A stretch of 64,000 bases of DNA from Chiridota heheva (Eukaryota > Echinodermata > Holothuroidea > Apodida > Chiridotidae), in NCBI GenBank assembly GCA_020152595.1, contig JAIGNY010004316.1, positions 361,001 to 425,000 of the forward strand, written 5' to 3'. Below are positions 12,069 to 24,893 of the stretch, piece by piece. The position numbers were made by a program, and so were the translations under genes. The notes below the pieces were generated by a model, which was not told where the DNA came from, ran no database searches, and saw only the letters and a program-made list of their open reading frames with translations. Positions within the stretch are counted from its first letter, which is position 1; every line of letters starts with the position of its first letter.

Positions 12069-12106
<38 letters not shown>

Positions 12107-12374
12107 AAAGGCGAATGTCATACGTGAATATTTTTTCTATTTTTTTCTTCAGGTAAAGTATAAAGATACGATTTTTACTTGTACTTGGTCAATGTTTGTG
12201 TTTTGTTGAGAAAATATGCAAAATTTGTGATTTTGGGCCATTTTGGAACGGTAGAGGAGAAATAGATCTTTCAGACAGACTATTACAAATTAAAAGGTCT
12301 CTTGATTATTTGCGTCTTTTTTTTCTTTCTTTTTTTCTTCGCACATTCAACATCACAAAATGGCGAAATACAAG
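11836..12374. other. AT-rich non-coding stretch with a 35-base poly-T
   Basis: Poly-T runs 12071-12105. The words ATATATGATCATTTG and ACAAAATCCCCAC near 11850-11880 recur at 13275 and 14130, so this is part of an unnamed middle-repetitive sequence. Confidence 0.5.
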
Positions 12375-12550
12375 TTACAACGTCAGAACGTGCCTTCCGA
12401 CTCCTATGTTTTCTTCAGAATAATGATGACTCAGAGGGGTCGGAAGGTACTTCTGATGAAGAAGATGTGCCAGAACTCGACCAGATTAAGGAAGAGGAGA
12501 ATATAGAGCCTGCTGAGATGGATAGTGATCTGTTCCAAATTACGGAGTTG
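12375..12550 (+). CDS. Weak candidate exon encoding an acidic segment
   Basis: A pyrimidine tract (12316-12340) with no intervening AG precedes an AG at 12373-12374. An open frame of 58 codons then runs to a good donor, TTG|GTGAGTG. The peptide contains ERAFRLLCFLQNNDDSEGSE and SDEEDVPELDQIKEEENIEP, strongly acidic. Acidic N-termini like this occur in piggyBac-type transposases and in many nuclear proteins; neither is shown. There is no partner exon I can identify, and non-coding origin remains possible. Confidence 0.22.
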
Positions 12551-15059
12551 GTGAGTGTTTTCTTCCAAAAAATAGCGAAAGTACTACATTGTAAATGTGT
12601 AGTAATAAAATAAGGCTTATAGAATTCTAATGATAAATTAGCGTGGATTTTTGCTTGTTACAATAAACAAGTAAAAGGGACACTAAAATCACATATAAAA
12701 AAAGGATTTAGGTCCTTTCTATAATAGCCCGGATGAAACAAATGAAAGCTGAACCCCAATAATAACATTTCTAAATGGACTGAAATATATGTATTTCCCA
12801 ATGGCAAAAAAAGGCCTACTGAAATATTGTCTTCCCAATATCACAAAATCAAGTTTTATGGAAAAAAGTAGAGTGGGGGTTCCATGTTGCAAAATAACAT
12901 GTTGGGGTGCCCCAGGCCCATTTAGAAGAAAATGCTTGTATATAAACCTAGTGTACATTATTTTTATGCCCCATTTTTTAGGACCATATCACTGATAACA
13001 TTTTGCATCTGTAAAAGTCTGTCCCCACGGTCACCACAAAATTGTGGGGCAGGTTAGAAACCACAATAACATGTTAGCATTTGTATAACATGTTTTTTGA
13101 CTGTCCCCAACCCAAGCGGAAGAGGGACAGATAGATGAGCCCAGGCCCCTCTTCCAGGCCTTCCGCTGCAGTCTCGCCACCATCACCACTCAAAGAAAAT
13201 CCAACTGCAGCGGAAAAAGCTGCCTTCAAAACCAGGCATCCCTGCAGCCGATAAAGACTATCATCTGTGGGAACATATATGATCATTTGGGAAGACCAAA
13301 CTAAAGTAAGTTGAATGAAAAATTTGCAGCAACCCAGAAGACTTTACAAATTTGGACACCCATTTCTTTATATTGGAAGAGATATCAATAGATAATCATA
13401 GTCTAAACAACTAGCTTGTTTTTAGAAATAAACAAAAACACTTTTGTGCATAATAAATGGACCTAATTTGCATATCATTTGCATAATTTCTTATTTCATT
13501 TTTTGCAAATGATGATGTAAACATCTTGTTTTTCTGCATTCTATTAGTTTTGGACATCATAGAAGGGGAAAATGCATTTTTGGAAAATTTAGTACCATTA
13601 GATAGATTATTCACAGAATCGGGGATAATTTTTATGTCAAAATAATTTTTTTCTTCTGATTCCTAAAAATCCATGAATAGTATCAATTGAAAGGTCTTTC
13701 CAAGGACAATTCAGAAATTCTATCCACATTTTTTTGCTATTTAGCCACAAGGCACAAGCGTGTCATAAAGATAGAATGTTTGGAGACCTAATATGCTAAT
13801 TCAATGACCTAATTTGCATATTTGAGTTCGGAAATATGCACATTTTTGGAAAGTTCAACATGTTAGCTTTCATAAAAGTCGAACTTGTTTTGGTACAAAT
13901 GGAACAGAAAGTGCTGAAAAAATCCTCTTTCCAAAAATTTCAGAAATAGTTTATTCTATTTTTGGAACCTTGGGAGAGTAAGGGTTAACTGAACAGTATC
14001 AATGCCACCTACAACTGTATCAAGTACCAAATTATCATCTCCAGGTTAAATATTTTGTATGCAAGTCCATTTAATAACCTAATTAAGATGCACATTAAAA
14101 CTCAGCATTAAGTGTAGACAATGTATTTAACATATATGATCATTTGTTTAAACAAAATCCCCACTCCCACTTGGGGATGCTAATAATAATAGATATGGGG
14201 AGCTAATAATGATAGATTGCCTATTATATCTACACATCCATAGACCTTTATAGACTTATTTACTTTTCTAACAGGAAAGATATTCAGTATGGGGATGTAC
14301 CAAATCTTAAGCACGAATCCTGGCTTTAGGTTTCCCATCACGCATTCCAAGAAAATACATTTTTTGTCCATGCCTTCATTCCTAGAAGTAGGCCTTTTTT
14401 GTCATTAACCAGGTATGATGCTTCCAACAGGAAGTTCAGTTAACTTGCCATGAAGTGAACTCATATGTGACAACTTGTTCAACTAAGGAAATAATCTTTT
14501 TTTTTTTTTTTTTAAGAACAATACATAATTTACAGGTCAATAATACTTTTTTGTCTATGTAAGTCAATTCTAATAACCTGTATTTTTTTTTTTCTTCCTG
14601 AAAATATTAGTGACAAAATCATTTTTGCAAAATAATATGAAAGATATTAAAAGGTCATGATATATAGTACAACAGGAAATGTTAAGCTAATGTACATGCT
14701 GGGAAATTACGTGATGTACAGTAGACTGTATTGAATGGTGATTTTACTAGAAAAGGGGTTAAACACAGGGCGGAAAACTAGGAAAAAATGAACAGTGAAC
14801 AGTTTGAGGCAGCCACATGATAAGGACAACATGGAGGATAGAATCGCAGATAAATGCACAAAGCACTACTGTTTAAATACACCTCTCACATACTGCATAT
14901 CCACCTTCTTTTTCTTTCTTACCCAATTCCTTCTATTCCTCCCCCATTGCACACTAACGACCACACCAATAGTTAACTTGTGCTTACAGCACTAAAAATC
15001 TTGAAAATTTTGACTCCATACTACACATGTACATGTCAGTAAAATAGAACCTAATGGCC
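12551..15059. other. Non-coding, AT-rich; middle-repetitive words, poly-T runs
   Basis: GACCTAATTTGCATAT occurs at 13460 and 13802, and ATATATGATCATTTG at 13268 and 14132. Poly-T runs lie near 14487 and 14584. A GC-richer patch at 13090-13260 has short frames on both strands but nothing I recognise. Confidence 0.4.
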
Positions 15060-15235
15060 TTAAGGGCACAAAAGCACAAAAAGCAACCCGTCCCGTAAGC
15101 ATCCAGTGCTGGACATTATATCAAGACGGCCATGGCATTTGATAACCAGTTGTGAACTCACTGGTTGCAGACCCACCGGGATACGAACACGGGATGTGCA
15201 GGTGAGAGGACAAAGCACTAACCACTACAGCATGG
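15060..15235 (-). mobile_element. tRNA-derived SINE (second family)
   Basis: The minus strand has a box A-like TAGTGGTTAGTGCTTTG and, about 32 bp on, a box B-like GTTCGTATCCC. A tRNA-unrelated body then contains CCAGTGAGTTCACAACTGG and CCAGCACTGGATGC. The tRNA half is too diverged to fold as a working tRNA. It differs from the SINE family at 20531 and 30957. Confidence 0.7.
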
Positions 15236-15882
15236 AGGTCTTCAAAACAACAATAATTTTGCTATTACTTCTACCTCGGGGAGAGCCTTGGGATTAACAA
15301 ATATGATCTCAACTGCTGATGGGTAGCAAAAAATATATAATTCCCCTTAGTGCTTTCAAAATGAACAGTTAAATTCCTAGGCTATGTTTTGTTTCATTTG
15401 TCATTCGATGAATACAATCTTTAAATGTATTTCTCTTCTGGCTAGAATGGCCATTACATGTAATAAAATACCGTAGCAACCCCAAAAGTTAAGTCACATC
15501 ACTGTAAATGCCAAAATGATTCACCATTCTCTATAACTACTTCACATGTTTAAAGTGCAGTCAGAGGTCACCCAGCTTGTGCAGATTTCCCACTGAGCTA
15601 AAAATAGCTTAAGTCTGTGACAAAAATAACTAGGTCAGGGCTTACCTCAGACCTTGAACTGATAAACATTCCTAATAAGGTCATGTGACCCAAAACATAG
15701 CCAGCTGTATCTTCATAATGAAGGCCATGCATTTGAGAATTAGGGCTGACATTCTTCTTTTTTTAATTATTCTATATCAAAATGTTTCTCTTTTACCAAA
15801 ACTTCTACCTCTAAAATTTTAGAGTACAAGACCAAAGTATCATTATTGATCAGCTTTCTTTCATTATAAAAGCACTCAGGCC
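15236..15882. other. Non-coding stretch, nothing recognised
   Basis: AT-rich sequence without TIRs or a convincing exon; an unremarkable piece of intron or intergenic DNA. Confidence 0.4.
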
Positions 15883-16601
15883 TAAGCTTGCACTGTTTTC
15901 CCCCACGTGAAACCGGTCCGTTTTCAAAACATAGACCGGTTTTAACCGGAAAACCAGTTTTTCACACAAAGTGCATGCAATGCACTGTTATATGTTAGCA
16001 GCTAAAGATGTTTGTATCACAGTATTTTCTGTAAATAATGTTTAAAATGATAACGGAGGCATTGATAAATAAAATGTATTAATAAACTTCATTGTTATTT
16101 GCGTGTAAAGTGATTATATTACCCTATTTGCCCCTCAAAGGATGCCGATTTTACTCATTTGTCAATTTAGGTCCGAAAGTCATTAAACATTTCCCGATGT
16201 CCCAAACCGTGCCGACAGGCCACCCATATGTCCTTGTTTGCTCACGATTTCTATTCATAGTGATGATTTCAATTTTCTTTCATGTGTAAAAAAAAAAAAA
16301 TTGTCAGATAGTAAAACAGATACAAATTAAGCCTCTAAATTTGTCTTCTTACGCTGCGATGCATAAATATCACATATTTTCTCAAATATATCAAAAGATA
16401 CTTCAAAATACATTCTTACACAAAGCATGAACTTTTTTTTTATTTAAATAAAACCAATTTTACCATCTTTTTAACAAAAATTTACAGTGATTCAATTTTT
16501 TTCGGTACTTCCGGTTTTTCAGTTTAAAAAAAACAAAACATAAATCAGACGGTTTCGCAAAACCAGTTTTAGTTACAAATACAGTAGACTGTGCAAGCTT
16601 A
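15883..16601. mobile_element. hAT-type element (719 bp)
   Basis: Ends TAAGCTTGCACTGT and, reversed, TAAGCTTGCACAGT (13 of 14). Flanked by CTCAGGCC (15875-15882) and CTCAGGTC (16602-16609), an 8-bp TSD with one change. Subterminal sequence carries AACCGG and CCGGTT words near both ends (15910-15950, 16510-16550). No transposase seen. Confidence 0.85.
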
Positions 16602-16844
16602 CTCAGGTCATTTATAAATATTTTACTGTCAATCTACAGAACAAAAAAATTCCTTCTGACTCAACATTAATTAAGTTGGTCTGATATGCCATTTTCGACC
16701 ATGCTGAAGGTAAATTAAAAATCTTTTTCTTTACTAAAACAATATATATTTTGCCTTCCTATTGACCCAATTTTTTGAAGCAAATTGTATTTAAGCAAGA
16801 CAAAAATATATTAATATCGGTGGCACGGAACTAATTAAGTATTA

Positions 16845-17095
16845 ACCATCAGGTCAACATAAGAACCCTCAGGTCAACATGAGAACCCTTAGGGTCAACA
16901 TGAGAACCCTTAGGGTCAACATGAGAACCCTCGGGTCAACATGAGAACCCTTAGGGTCAACATGAGAACCATCAGGTCAACATGAGAACCCTCAGGGTCA
17001 TCATGAGAACCCTCAGGGTCAACATGAGAACCCTCAGGGTTAACATGAGAACCCTCAGGGTCAACATGAGAACCCTCAGGGTCAATAAGAGCCCC
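16845..17095. repeat. 21-22-bp minisatellite (AACCCTCAGGGTCAACATGAG)
   Basis: About 12 units based on CCCTCAGGGTCAACATGAG with single-base drift, for example CTTAGGGTC. In one minus-strand frame it reads as repeated VDPEGSH, an artefact of the unit length. Each unit contains the near palindrome CCCTCAGGG. Confidence 0.95.
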
Positions 17096-17548
17096 TAGTA
17101 ATAAGGCTAAACAAACATTACTCAAGGGTTGCCGTTTTGCAAAGGGACAATCACATGTTAATTTCAGTAGGTATATAAAAGAAATTTGTCTCAACAGCAA
17201 ATATATAATTTGGTTTAAATCACCTACAGAAAAAGTTTTCGAGGGGACTATTTTATCATGTCGTAATTTAGTGAAAAGTGTTAGCAGATCAGCTATGTAC
17301 TTCCGCGTACTGTATGTAATAGGTAGTACTAGCGTACTACCTATTGTTTTTGGGCCTACCAAAGGGTCATACCTCAAGTGAACGCATATTGAAATTAGTA
17401 CCTCAACCAAAAAATATGATTGTGCTTTTCGTAAAATATCACAAAATTCAGGCAACTTCAGGCAAGTCACAAATATCCGACACAGTAAAACCTTCACAGT
17501 TGGATTTATTATGAAGTTCCCCAACCTTTTTTTTATAGAATTCCACAA
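16916..17548 (-). other. Unassigned open frame running into the minisatellite
   Basis: A 210-codon frame; the last 65 or so codons are minisatellite. The first ~145 residues are hydrophobic-rich, match nothing I know, and lie in AT-rich sequence with no splice-site framing. Most likely chance. Confidence 0.1.
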
Positions 17549-18690
17549 AAAACCTTTCTGGGTTCAATGATTGACAGCTTGTTTCAACCAATCACCGCAC
17601 GAATTTGCCTCCCAACAAAATATGCTTAACTAAGTGGGGGCAAACATACTACGCGGTACTGGTACAGTGCAGGTAGCTAGCGGCGCACGCTGATGTAGTC
17701 AATGCAACTTACGGTACAAAACAAATTTCTGCACACACAGACTGAGTGACGGCAAAATGGTGAACAAAAATTGTGCTTAGGGCCATCTGCCAGCTTTGTA
17801 AATTTGATTGCTGTTACCCAGAACACTTAGCAAACTGAATTTTGTTTATCCTATTTGCTAAAAACTCTAAAGATACGGAAAAGTGCCATAAATAAATTAA
17901 AGCTTGCATCAGTCCTCGGGAACACCCAAGTTAAGCTAAATGTCAACCATTGCGGATTTGACTTTTTTTTGCCCCAGGTAGTTACCGCGTTGCTATGATG
18001 GGCGTCGCCTATTTGGAAACCTGGAAAGGTTAATTCACCAGCCAGAACATGTTCCTTGACCACAAAGTGTCAAGAGGGCTTTCAGAAACATGCACTGGTA
18101 CCAATGCCAGCTATAAATTACATTTCTGGCCCTATAGGACCAATCACAGCAGAATATAACCAAGCAATAAAATAAGTTTAAGGGTTCAGTTTTGGTTGTA
18201 AGAAAAGATGATATTGCCTGCATTCATTCTGACCTTGTGTTGTTTGTAAACAATTGAAACTTTAAAGCACTGGCTTTTAAAAAGCAAACCATCGTCCATC
18301 TTCATTCACCCAGTTCCCTGCAATGTGCAATTTATCCCTGACAGGTTTTCCATATATGCAAAAATCAGAGGGAGAAATCCCACATGGTTCCAATGCTAAT
18401 TTTAAAATAGAAGCAATTTTTGTCTTCTTCATATTTCTTTAAATGTTGTGTTCTTACACTTTTAGTTAATTTATCATACTGGAACATATCACTTCTGTCT
18501 ATTTTGTTTCTTAAGTGTTAAGGTTTTGGCCTTAAAGTTGTAAGCCAGAATCACAACAACCAATGAAAAATTGTATTTAACTCTGCCTGACATGAATAAT
18601 GATGAAGTCAACAACTCAACATTCTATGGGATCCTGTATCATCGTTGCTCTATCAATGGCATCGTACCAAATCTGACATGGGGTTGTGCA
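17549..18690. other. Non-coding stretch
   Basis: Short frames only, and no repeat copies found elsewhere in the window. Confidence 0.35.
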
Positions 18691-18925
18691 AATGAGTATA
18701 AACAGAATTTCACAGTTAGTCTTCTCATTAATATTCATGATATCAGCACCAAAAACAATAGGAATCATCTACAGACAACAACACATCCATATACCAAGTA
18801 TGACATAAATTGACCGCATGGTTCTTGAGATATCGTGTTTACAAGCTTCTGTCACAGACACACCCTTATACACATGCCAGCATGACTACATAGCTTCCTT
18901 ATGCTATTGCATCATAACCAAAAAG
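18691..18925 (+). repeat. Interspersed repeat family E, copy 1
   Basis: Shares ACCAAAAACAATAGG, TATGACATAAATT, GTTCTTGAGATATCGTGTTT and CATGACTACATAG with 51600-52265. Non-coding, class unknown. Confidence 0.7.
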
Positions 18926-20530
18926 AGCAGCATTATCAGGAAAATTATAACACATCCACCAACCCCCTCTTCACCCTGCCCCATGTAACTATCTGTCTCA
19001 GAGAGATGTTCCACCCTACCACTTTTATTCAACCATGTCCTTTTCTTACACCTGGACCTTTTCTTTCACCCTGCTCCCATTTCCCCCACATACCCCTTTA
19101 CCTTCTACCTTAATTATGTACTTCTTTCACCTACCCTCTTCTTATCAAAACTTACAATGCCCAATTTTCCTTCTCAGTAAACTTGAGATTTCTATTCTCT
19201 TCTTCACTCAACCTGTACAAAGGACTTACTGAAATGAGAGAAATATGTAGCTATGCCATATACTGTATAACGACTGACATGAATCTGATAACGAAAACTA
19301 ATGTTTTTCATCATTGCCTCCACTTCAAGGGCCACCACTTGAGAAGTGAATGAGTTGGTTTTACAAATGTGTGAATTTTTTTCTGGAAGTGATGCTAATT
19401 CGTGCTCAACTGTAGAGCATATTATAAAAGATGTTGACCTGTTGAGTACATTGGAACGTTTAAGTTTAGTTGTCCATGACCTCACAAGCTGAAAGCACTA
19501 ATCAAGAATACTGTAGCTATTAAAATTTGGGTCATAATTGCTTATAAACTCATCACTTCCAGTACTTCATTGCAATGGAAAAGGAGGTATTCGATTACCC
19601 CTTGGACTCCTATGTATCATGTCCTTGATAGGCATAGAGCCAATGCAAACTACAGGAAAATAGTAAAAAAAATACATATATTTATCAGTCGTTTCAACAA
19701 ATATTTGACATTTTACAGAGTGTTATCACTTTCTTGCTTTTAAATGCATATTTGTGAAGTATGAAAAAGCAGACCACTCTACATGTGTATTCTAAATGTA
19801 AGTTCTATGTTTTGTAATCATCTGCCAGTTTTTGTAAGAGCAGCAAATCAAAAAAAAATTCAAACAAAGTTTTTGAATCTTAAAAATGTCCCCCAACCAA
19901 AATATAGCAAAAATAGAATATAGAGACATGTCCCTAACCATTATTTAATTACTGAAATATTGGAAAGATATCTAAAATAAACATCATAATGATTGCATAC
20001 AGTACTGTAAAAATTGGTCAGTCTTTTCAATCTATAGACATCCATAGCCTAATCATGAAAGTGCTCTGGAGGCTGTTCGGTACAGGTGCCTTGTTTCTAT
20101 TGGTATCTTTAATGTTAGCTGCTATATGTATTCTTTTAATCGGACTAGCAGTCTTCTTCCAATCAGACTAGCCATCTTCTTTCAATCGGACTAGCAGTCT
20201 TCTTTCAATCGGACTAGCAGTATTTTTTACAGAGATCTGCTTTCTGCCTCATGATAACCCCTAAATAGTTATCTACTTTGGGGTCAGGGTTGTTGAAGCC
20301 CCCCCCCCCCCTACCAATATTTCAAAACTTCTGCCACCCCTTCCTTTAGTTATCAACTTTGGGTCAGGGCTATTAATTCCCCCCCCCCCCTGCACCCCCA
20401 CACCAATATTTAGAAAGCTGTGCCACCCCCGCCTTGAGTTTTATTTAAAAAAGGTTAGGTAAGAGAAAGAAGAAAACAAAAATAGAACTTGAAAATAAGA
20501 AAGGAACTCCTGAAGCTATAAAATTAAGAT
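18926..20530. other. Non-coding stretch with a CT-rich patch and two small tandem repeats
   Basis: 18950-19215 is CT-rich on this strand. From 20139 to 20230 four 23-bp units start ATCGGACTAGCAGTCTTCTT. From 20265 to 20440 an approximately 82-bp unit (TAGTTATC..ACTTTGGGGTCAGGG, then poly-C and ACCAATATTT) is present twice. Confidence 0.6.
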
Positions 20531-20990
20531 GATCAGGTAGCTCAGTTGGCAGAGCACACGGCTGAGATGCTGGAGGTCCTGGGTTCAAGCCTCGGTCAGG
20601 TCTTAGTCTATTTTTCCACAGCTATGTAGACAGATATGCCGAACATCAAAGCGGAAGCATTTCGTCTACAGCTCTTACACCTCCTCATTCAGCTGTTGAG
20701 AAAAGTGACGATGGTTGAATGGCCAACACCGTCCTTCAGAGGGGACGTTATGTAGTCTTTCCCGACAGCATGAGAGTCACCCCTACCTGATTCTCTAAAC
20801 AGTATTCAAGAAGAGAGCTCATTCACTTTCCCTTTCAAGTACTAAGTTCATGTGCGGCCAAAGGCAGCTGGAGCACTTGTCTGTTACTTGTAGAGCGCAT
20901 TTGAATAGTTCTTTAAACTAGAAAATCCGGCATATAAATTCCATATATTATATTATATTATATTATATTATATCATACCATGAAAAAAAC
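20531..20990 (+). mobile_element. tRNA-derived SINE with intact boxes A and B
   Basis: Box A TAGCTCAGTTGGCAGAGC at 20538-20555; box B GGTTCAAGCC at 20582-20591. The body (about 20600-20930) contains CAAAGCGGAAGCATTTCGTC, CACCGTCCTTCAGAGGGGAC and TTCATGTGCGGCC, all shared with the minus-strand copy at 30957-31495. The 3' tail is (TATTA)n at 20944-20975. The anticodon arm no longer pairs well, so this is not a tRNA gene. The conserved central part recalls the broadly shared SINE core domains (for example MetaSINEs), which I cannot confirm. Confidence 0.88.
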
Positions 20991-22822
20991 AATATGATGC
21001 TGGTACAACATACAGTACCAGAGGTTTTAAGAGGTCAATGAACAGCCCTTTTTATTTCAGGAACCTTTCATTATGCCTTTAAGTGGGGTGGGATATTGAT
21101 CAGGAAAACCACAAAACCACTGATAATGCATTTAAGAAGTCAAACACTTGTCTCTTAGTATCCCTGCTATACAATGTCCATGCTCCCAGCCAATCATAAG
21201 CCCACACCACTGACAAAGGACGCTCAAAACCACAAGCCCTCCCTATCCCAAAAATGGATAATCCCCCTTTATTGTTCAAATGGATGCTCCTTCTTTACAG
21301 TTAGCATTCTTTACTAAGTATCTAGTTGATTGCAGTAAGGCCATGATGGGGATAAAGCAAAGCTTTAGTTTACTATGCCCACAGTACTGTAGTAAGATTA
21401 TTCACATCCCTCAAGCTATACAAACTGTAAAATCTTGAGCATTTTAAGTACCTACTTATTCAACACAGACAACACTTTGCTTAGACCAACTTTCTTACTA
21501 TACTGATCACCCACTATATATTTATATATAGAGTTTTTGCTCAAATTGATTTTTTGTGTCCCCTTTCTTTTCAGAACCTTACTTTCAGCATCCTCTCAAC
21601 AGTTTTCTTTCTTCTTCAATAAATCTGAATATAGAGGTATTAAGTCTAAAAAAGGTGGGGGTGAGAAGATTAAGTATGCAATTGGCTATTAGCATGATTT
21701 AATCCAAGGTTGTGTCCTTATAGAAAGAAAGCTGCATTTCAGCTATTTCACTCTTGGTACTTGCACTCAATTGATGCAGCACAAAATACTGTAGCTAACA
21801 ATCAATCACTACAGAAAGTTTCTCTTGTGTATGATTAATCCAACGATAAATGATGGGTTCTCTGCTTACTGCAACATAACAAAAATTGCTTAAGAGTGAG
21901 GGTAATTTTGTCTTCTTTTTTTTAAAGTCAAATAACAAATTTTCCATATTAAGCACCTTTAACATACTGTACTATTACTCTAATACACCAAACAAAGAGA
22001 AACTTTGAGGAGATTAAAAATGTTGTTTGTCTTAAAGAGTTAGAGAGCAACAAAGTTTTTAAAGGTGTAACAACAAGGAGTGTCTTTATCTGTAATATAA
22101 TGATACATTTTGGTCAGTAAGAAAACAAACATTTTCTCAAATAAATACCCATAAGTAGAATAATCTTTAAATTCTAAAAATAACTTAATTAGTTTCTGAT
22201 CCAGTTTAAGGATCTTTCAATTATATTTGAAAATATTCACCACTGCACCCCCTCTGCACCCCAACCAGGGCTTGACATGGCTCCTTTGGCATTATTATGT
22301 TATCATCCACATCACTTTCTATCACAGCAATTTAGAATAACATTGTCAGATATCTCCTGTAAATTAAAATTCAGTTTTCTCCCAACAGTTGTGCATCATT
22401 TACTGTAATGTAATGGGCTTGATTGATTCTATCCAACTATTTTGCATCACTCCTTTAAGCGATAAACATGCAAAACAAATGATCATGTACCATTTAGGAA
22501 ATGAAAAAAAAATTCCTACTCCTAATTCAGAATATGTATGACTGAGAACTGAATGAGCCTATGACTGAGAACTGAATGAGCCTAGAATAAGTTACTCCCC
22601 CTCAAAAATTGTAGAAGATCACAGAAAAACTACAGATTTACCCAAGAAAAAAGAGAGGCCCTTTCCTATATTTGCACAAAATTTGCAATAAGCCAACTGG
22701 CATACTGTCCTGTATACAGATTCAACTCTAAATAGATTTGCAGAGTTGCTGAAAGGAACTGGCAGCTGAAAAGTGAGGGCATACTTTATTGAGTCTCAAG
22801 AAAACAAAACATGACTTTTGGT
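20991..22822. other. Non-coding stretch
   Basis: AT-rich. A 23-bp direct duplication (TATGACTGAGAACTGAATGA...) is at 22537-22582. No TIR element or exon was recognised. Confidence 0.4.
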
Positions 22823-22946
22823 CAGGGTTGCAAAAAAAAGTCACTTGCCAAACTTGGCGAGGCTTAATTACGTGTAGTGAGTACCACAGTATATTATATT
22901 TGTACTCGCCACAATTGGTTTTGCTCGAGTGGTTTTTCCAATCCTG
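22823..22946. mobile_element. Short hAT-type MITE (124 bp)
   Basis: Left end CAGGGTTGCAAAAAAAAGTC; right end reversed CAGGATTGGAAAAACCACTC. Flanked by CTTTTGGT and CTTTTCGT, an 8-bp TSD with one mismatch. Subterminal GGCGAG words face each other. Confidence 0.8.
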
Positions 22947-23370
22947 CTTTTCGTGCACATGATGGTACTGAAAACCTTTGATATAAATGTTAAAATTAAT
23001 TATAATTATTTCTTATGAATACTTAGAGTACGTAATGTTTTAAAAACACAAGTATCAAAATTTAGACCTGCGTTATTTTAAAATTCGCTTGAGAGCGCCT
23101 TCACTTTTAACAGAGAGCCCCTTTAAAGAGCATGCAGCAGTACTGCTTATCATCTTCCAACATGAATTTCATAACATGTTTTTCCCTAGCAATATTTTCA
23201 AAGCATATTCTTCATTCATAAAGAGTAAATTAAGTTTCTAGCTTTCTGATTGGCTAATAGGTGGTCTCGAATACATTCAAGACCAGCAAGATGTAAGTTA
23301 GGAGATTGATAATGATCAACACTTTCCATATATAAACACCCATATTTAGCATAATAAATGTACATCATCC

Positions 23371-23715
23371 TACCGTATTTTCTCTAATAAACGCCCCCGG
23401 GGCGTTGCATTTGGAAAACAGGGGGGCGTTTATTCAAGGGTAAAGTATGAAGAAAAAAATGTAACTTACAAAAGAACGGCAATTTCTTTTAGGCCTATGA
23501 TATTAGTTTCTTTAAGCGATTTTTGTGTTTTTAGCATTATTGTGCATGGATTATTAATGGAATATACTCTTTGCATATTTTCCACTTGGTTACGTTCGAC
23601 TTACAGCCTTTTCAAGTCACATTCGGTAAGTTTAAACGTACGTTGTTACATCCTGAAAGTATGAAAATGACAGGGGCGTTTATTAGAGGGGGCGTTTATT
23701 AGAGAAAATACGGTA
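23371..23715. mobile_element. TA-flanked MITE with 26-bp perfect TIRs
   Basis: Between TA dinucleotides, both ends read CCGTATTTTCTCTAATAAAC and continue GCCCCC, 26 of 26 matching. The right end carries an extra copy of GGGGCGTTTATTAGAG. TA flanks and size fit a Tc1/mariner-superfamily derivative. Perfect TIRs suggest it is relatively young. Confidence 0.88.
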
Positions 23716-24893
23716 GGTCTCAAATGGCACAATTTTAGATTCGCCGCAGTCACATCCTACTCATACATCCTAGCCTAATTTGTAAGTACTCTGTTTGGCT
23801 AATCGATGGTCTTAAATACGTTCGAGACCAGACTGACCTATATGGCAGTGCATATGTGCCCCTTGGTAAAATATTGGCCTACATTGGCAAAATAATGAAA
23901 AGTGTATCCAATAATATGTAAAGAAATATAAAGAAGTGTTATGAGAAAAATAAACCAACCACAAAATTCTAACCACAACAATCACAAGTCTGGTGAGTCT
24001 CATTCAACAGCTGTGGTTTTGATTGGAGAACAATCCTTCATAGAAACCATTCTTAATTATTTCATCAAACTTAAAATGCAGGTTATTAAATGATTTGCCA
24101 CACTTCGGACCCTTCCCCTACTGACCAGAACAAAGTCTTGCAAAGTCAATATTTGGCCCCCACTTGAATAAATGCCACAACGTTTACTGACAGTGTTAAC
24201 AAAATACCTCAAATTGTAGATATGTAACACTATGCATTGTACTTTAGTACAGTCTAACAGTCTGCTGTGTGTCTGTGTTGGTGTAAACATAACAGAATGT
24301 TAGCCTAGCCTATTTTGGTAACAAAACAAATGAGCAGCTGACTAACATTAGCCCAATTAAACCTAAATTCGACGTTCGGAAACTTTCTAAATTTCTTTAA
24401 AAGAAGCCTAAGAATAAACCTATGTTTATCATTCGAGTCTTACCTTGATCCCTAATTCACCAGTGGCTGTTTATACTTTTCCAAGACCTTGTTTTTCAAC
24501 TTTGTTCTAATGTTCAGAGTGCCACTGATAGTCGGTTTCGCGATTCAGTTTTAAATGTCTGTCAAAACTTGACAACCTATGACCTTCCTATTTTAATAAA
24601 TTTCTTTATCATTGTTCGAAAACAGTGAACAGCTTCTTGTGGTCGTACGAAAGTAATATGGAAAAGATGTTTGAGAACAAAAATGTGTTTTGTTTCATTT
24701 TTCATTAAGTTTGGCGAGTAACTTTGATCTGTAATCAAATCTTCAAGTGGTCAGTTGGTAGTTGCAACAAATAATGAAGAAACGTTTAAGTAAATGACGT
24801 CACAATGAGTGTTGGGAGAATATGAAAAGTGATCCAAATAAATTACCTTTTTTTCTATATTTTCACGTAAATAATTCAGATACTTATATAAAT
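23716..24893. other. Non-coding stretch
   Basis: A block around 23788-23830 (GGCTAATCGATGGTC, then GAGACCAG) resembles 23250-23285 on the other side of the MITE, so an older repeat may have hosted it. No exon. Confidence 0.35.

Noticed and set aside
16916-17548. 210-codon minus-strand frame as a gene
   Set aside because: A third is minisatellite; the rest matches nothing and has no splice or promoter context.
20531-20602. A functional tRNA gene
   Set aside because: Boxes A and B are intact but the acceptor and anticodon arms do not pair, and a SINE body and tail follow.
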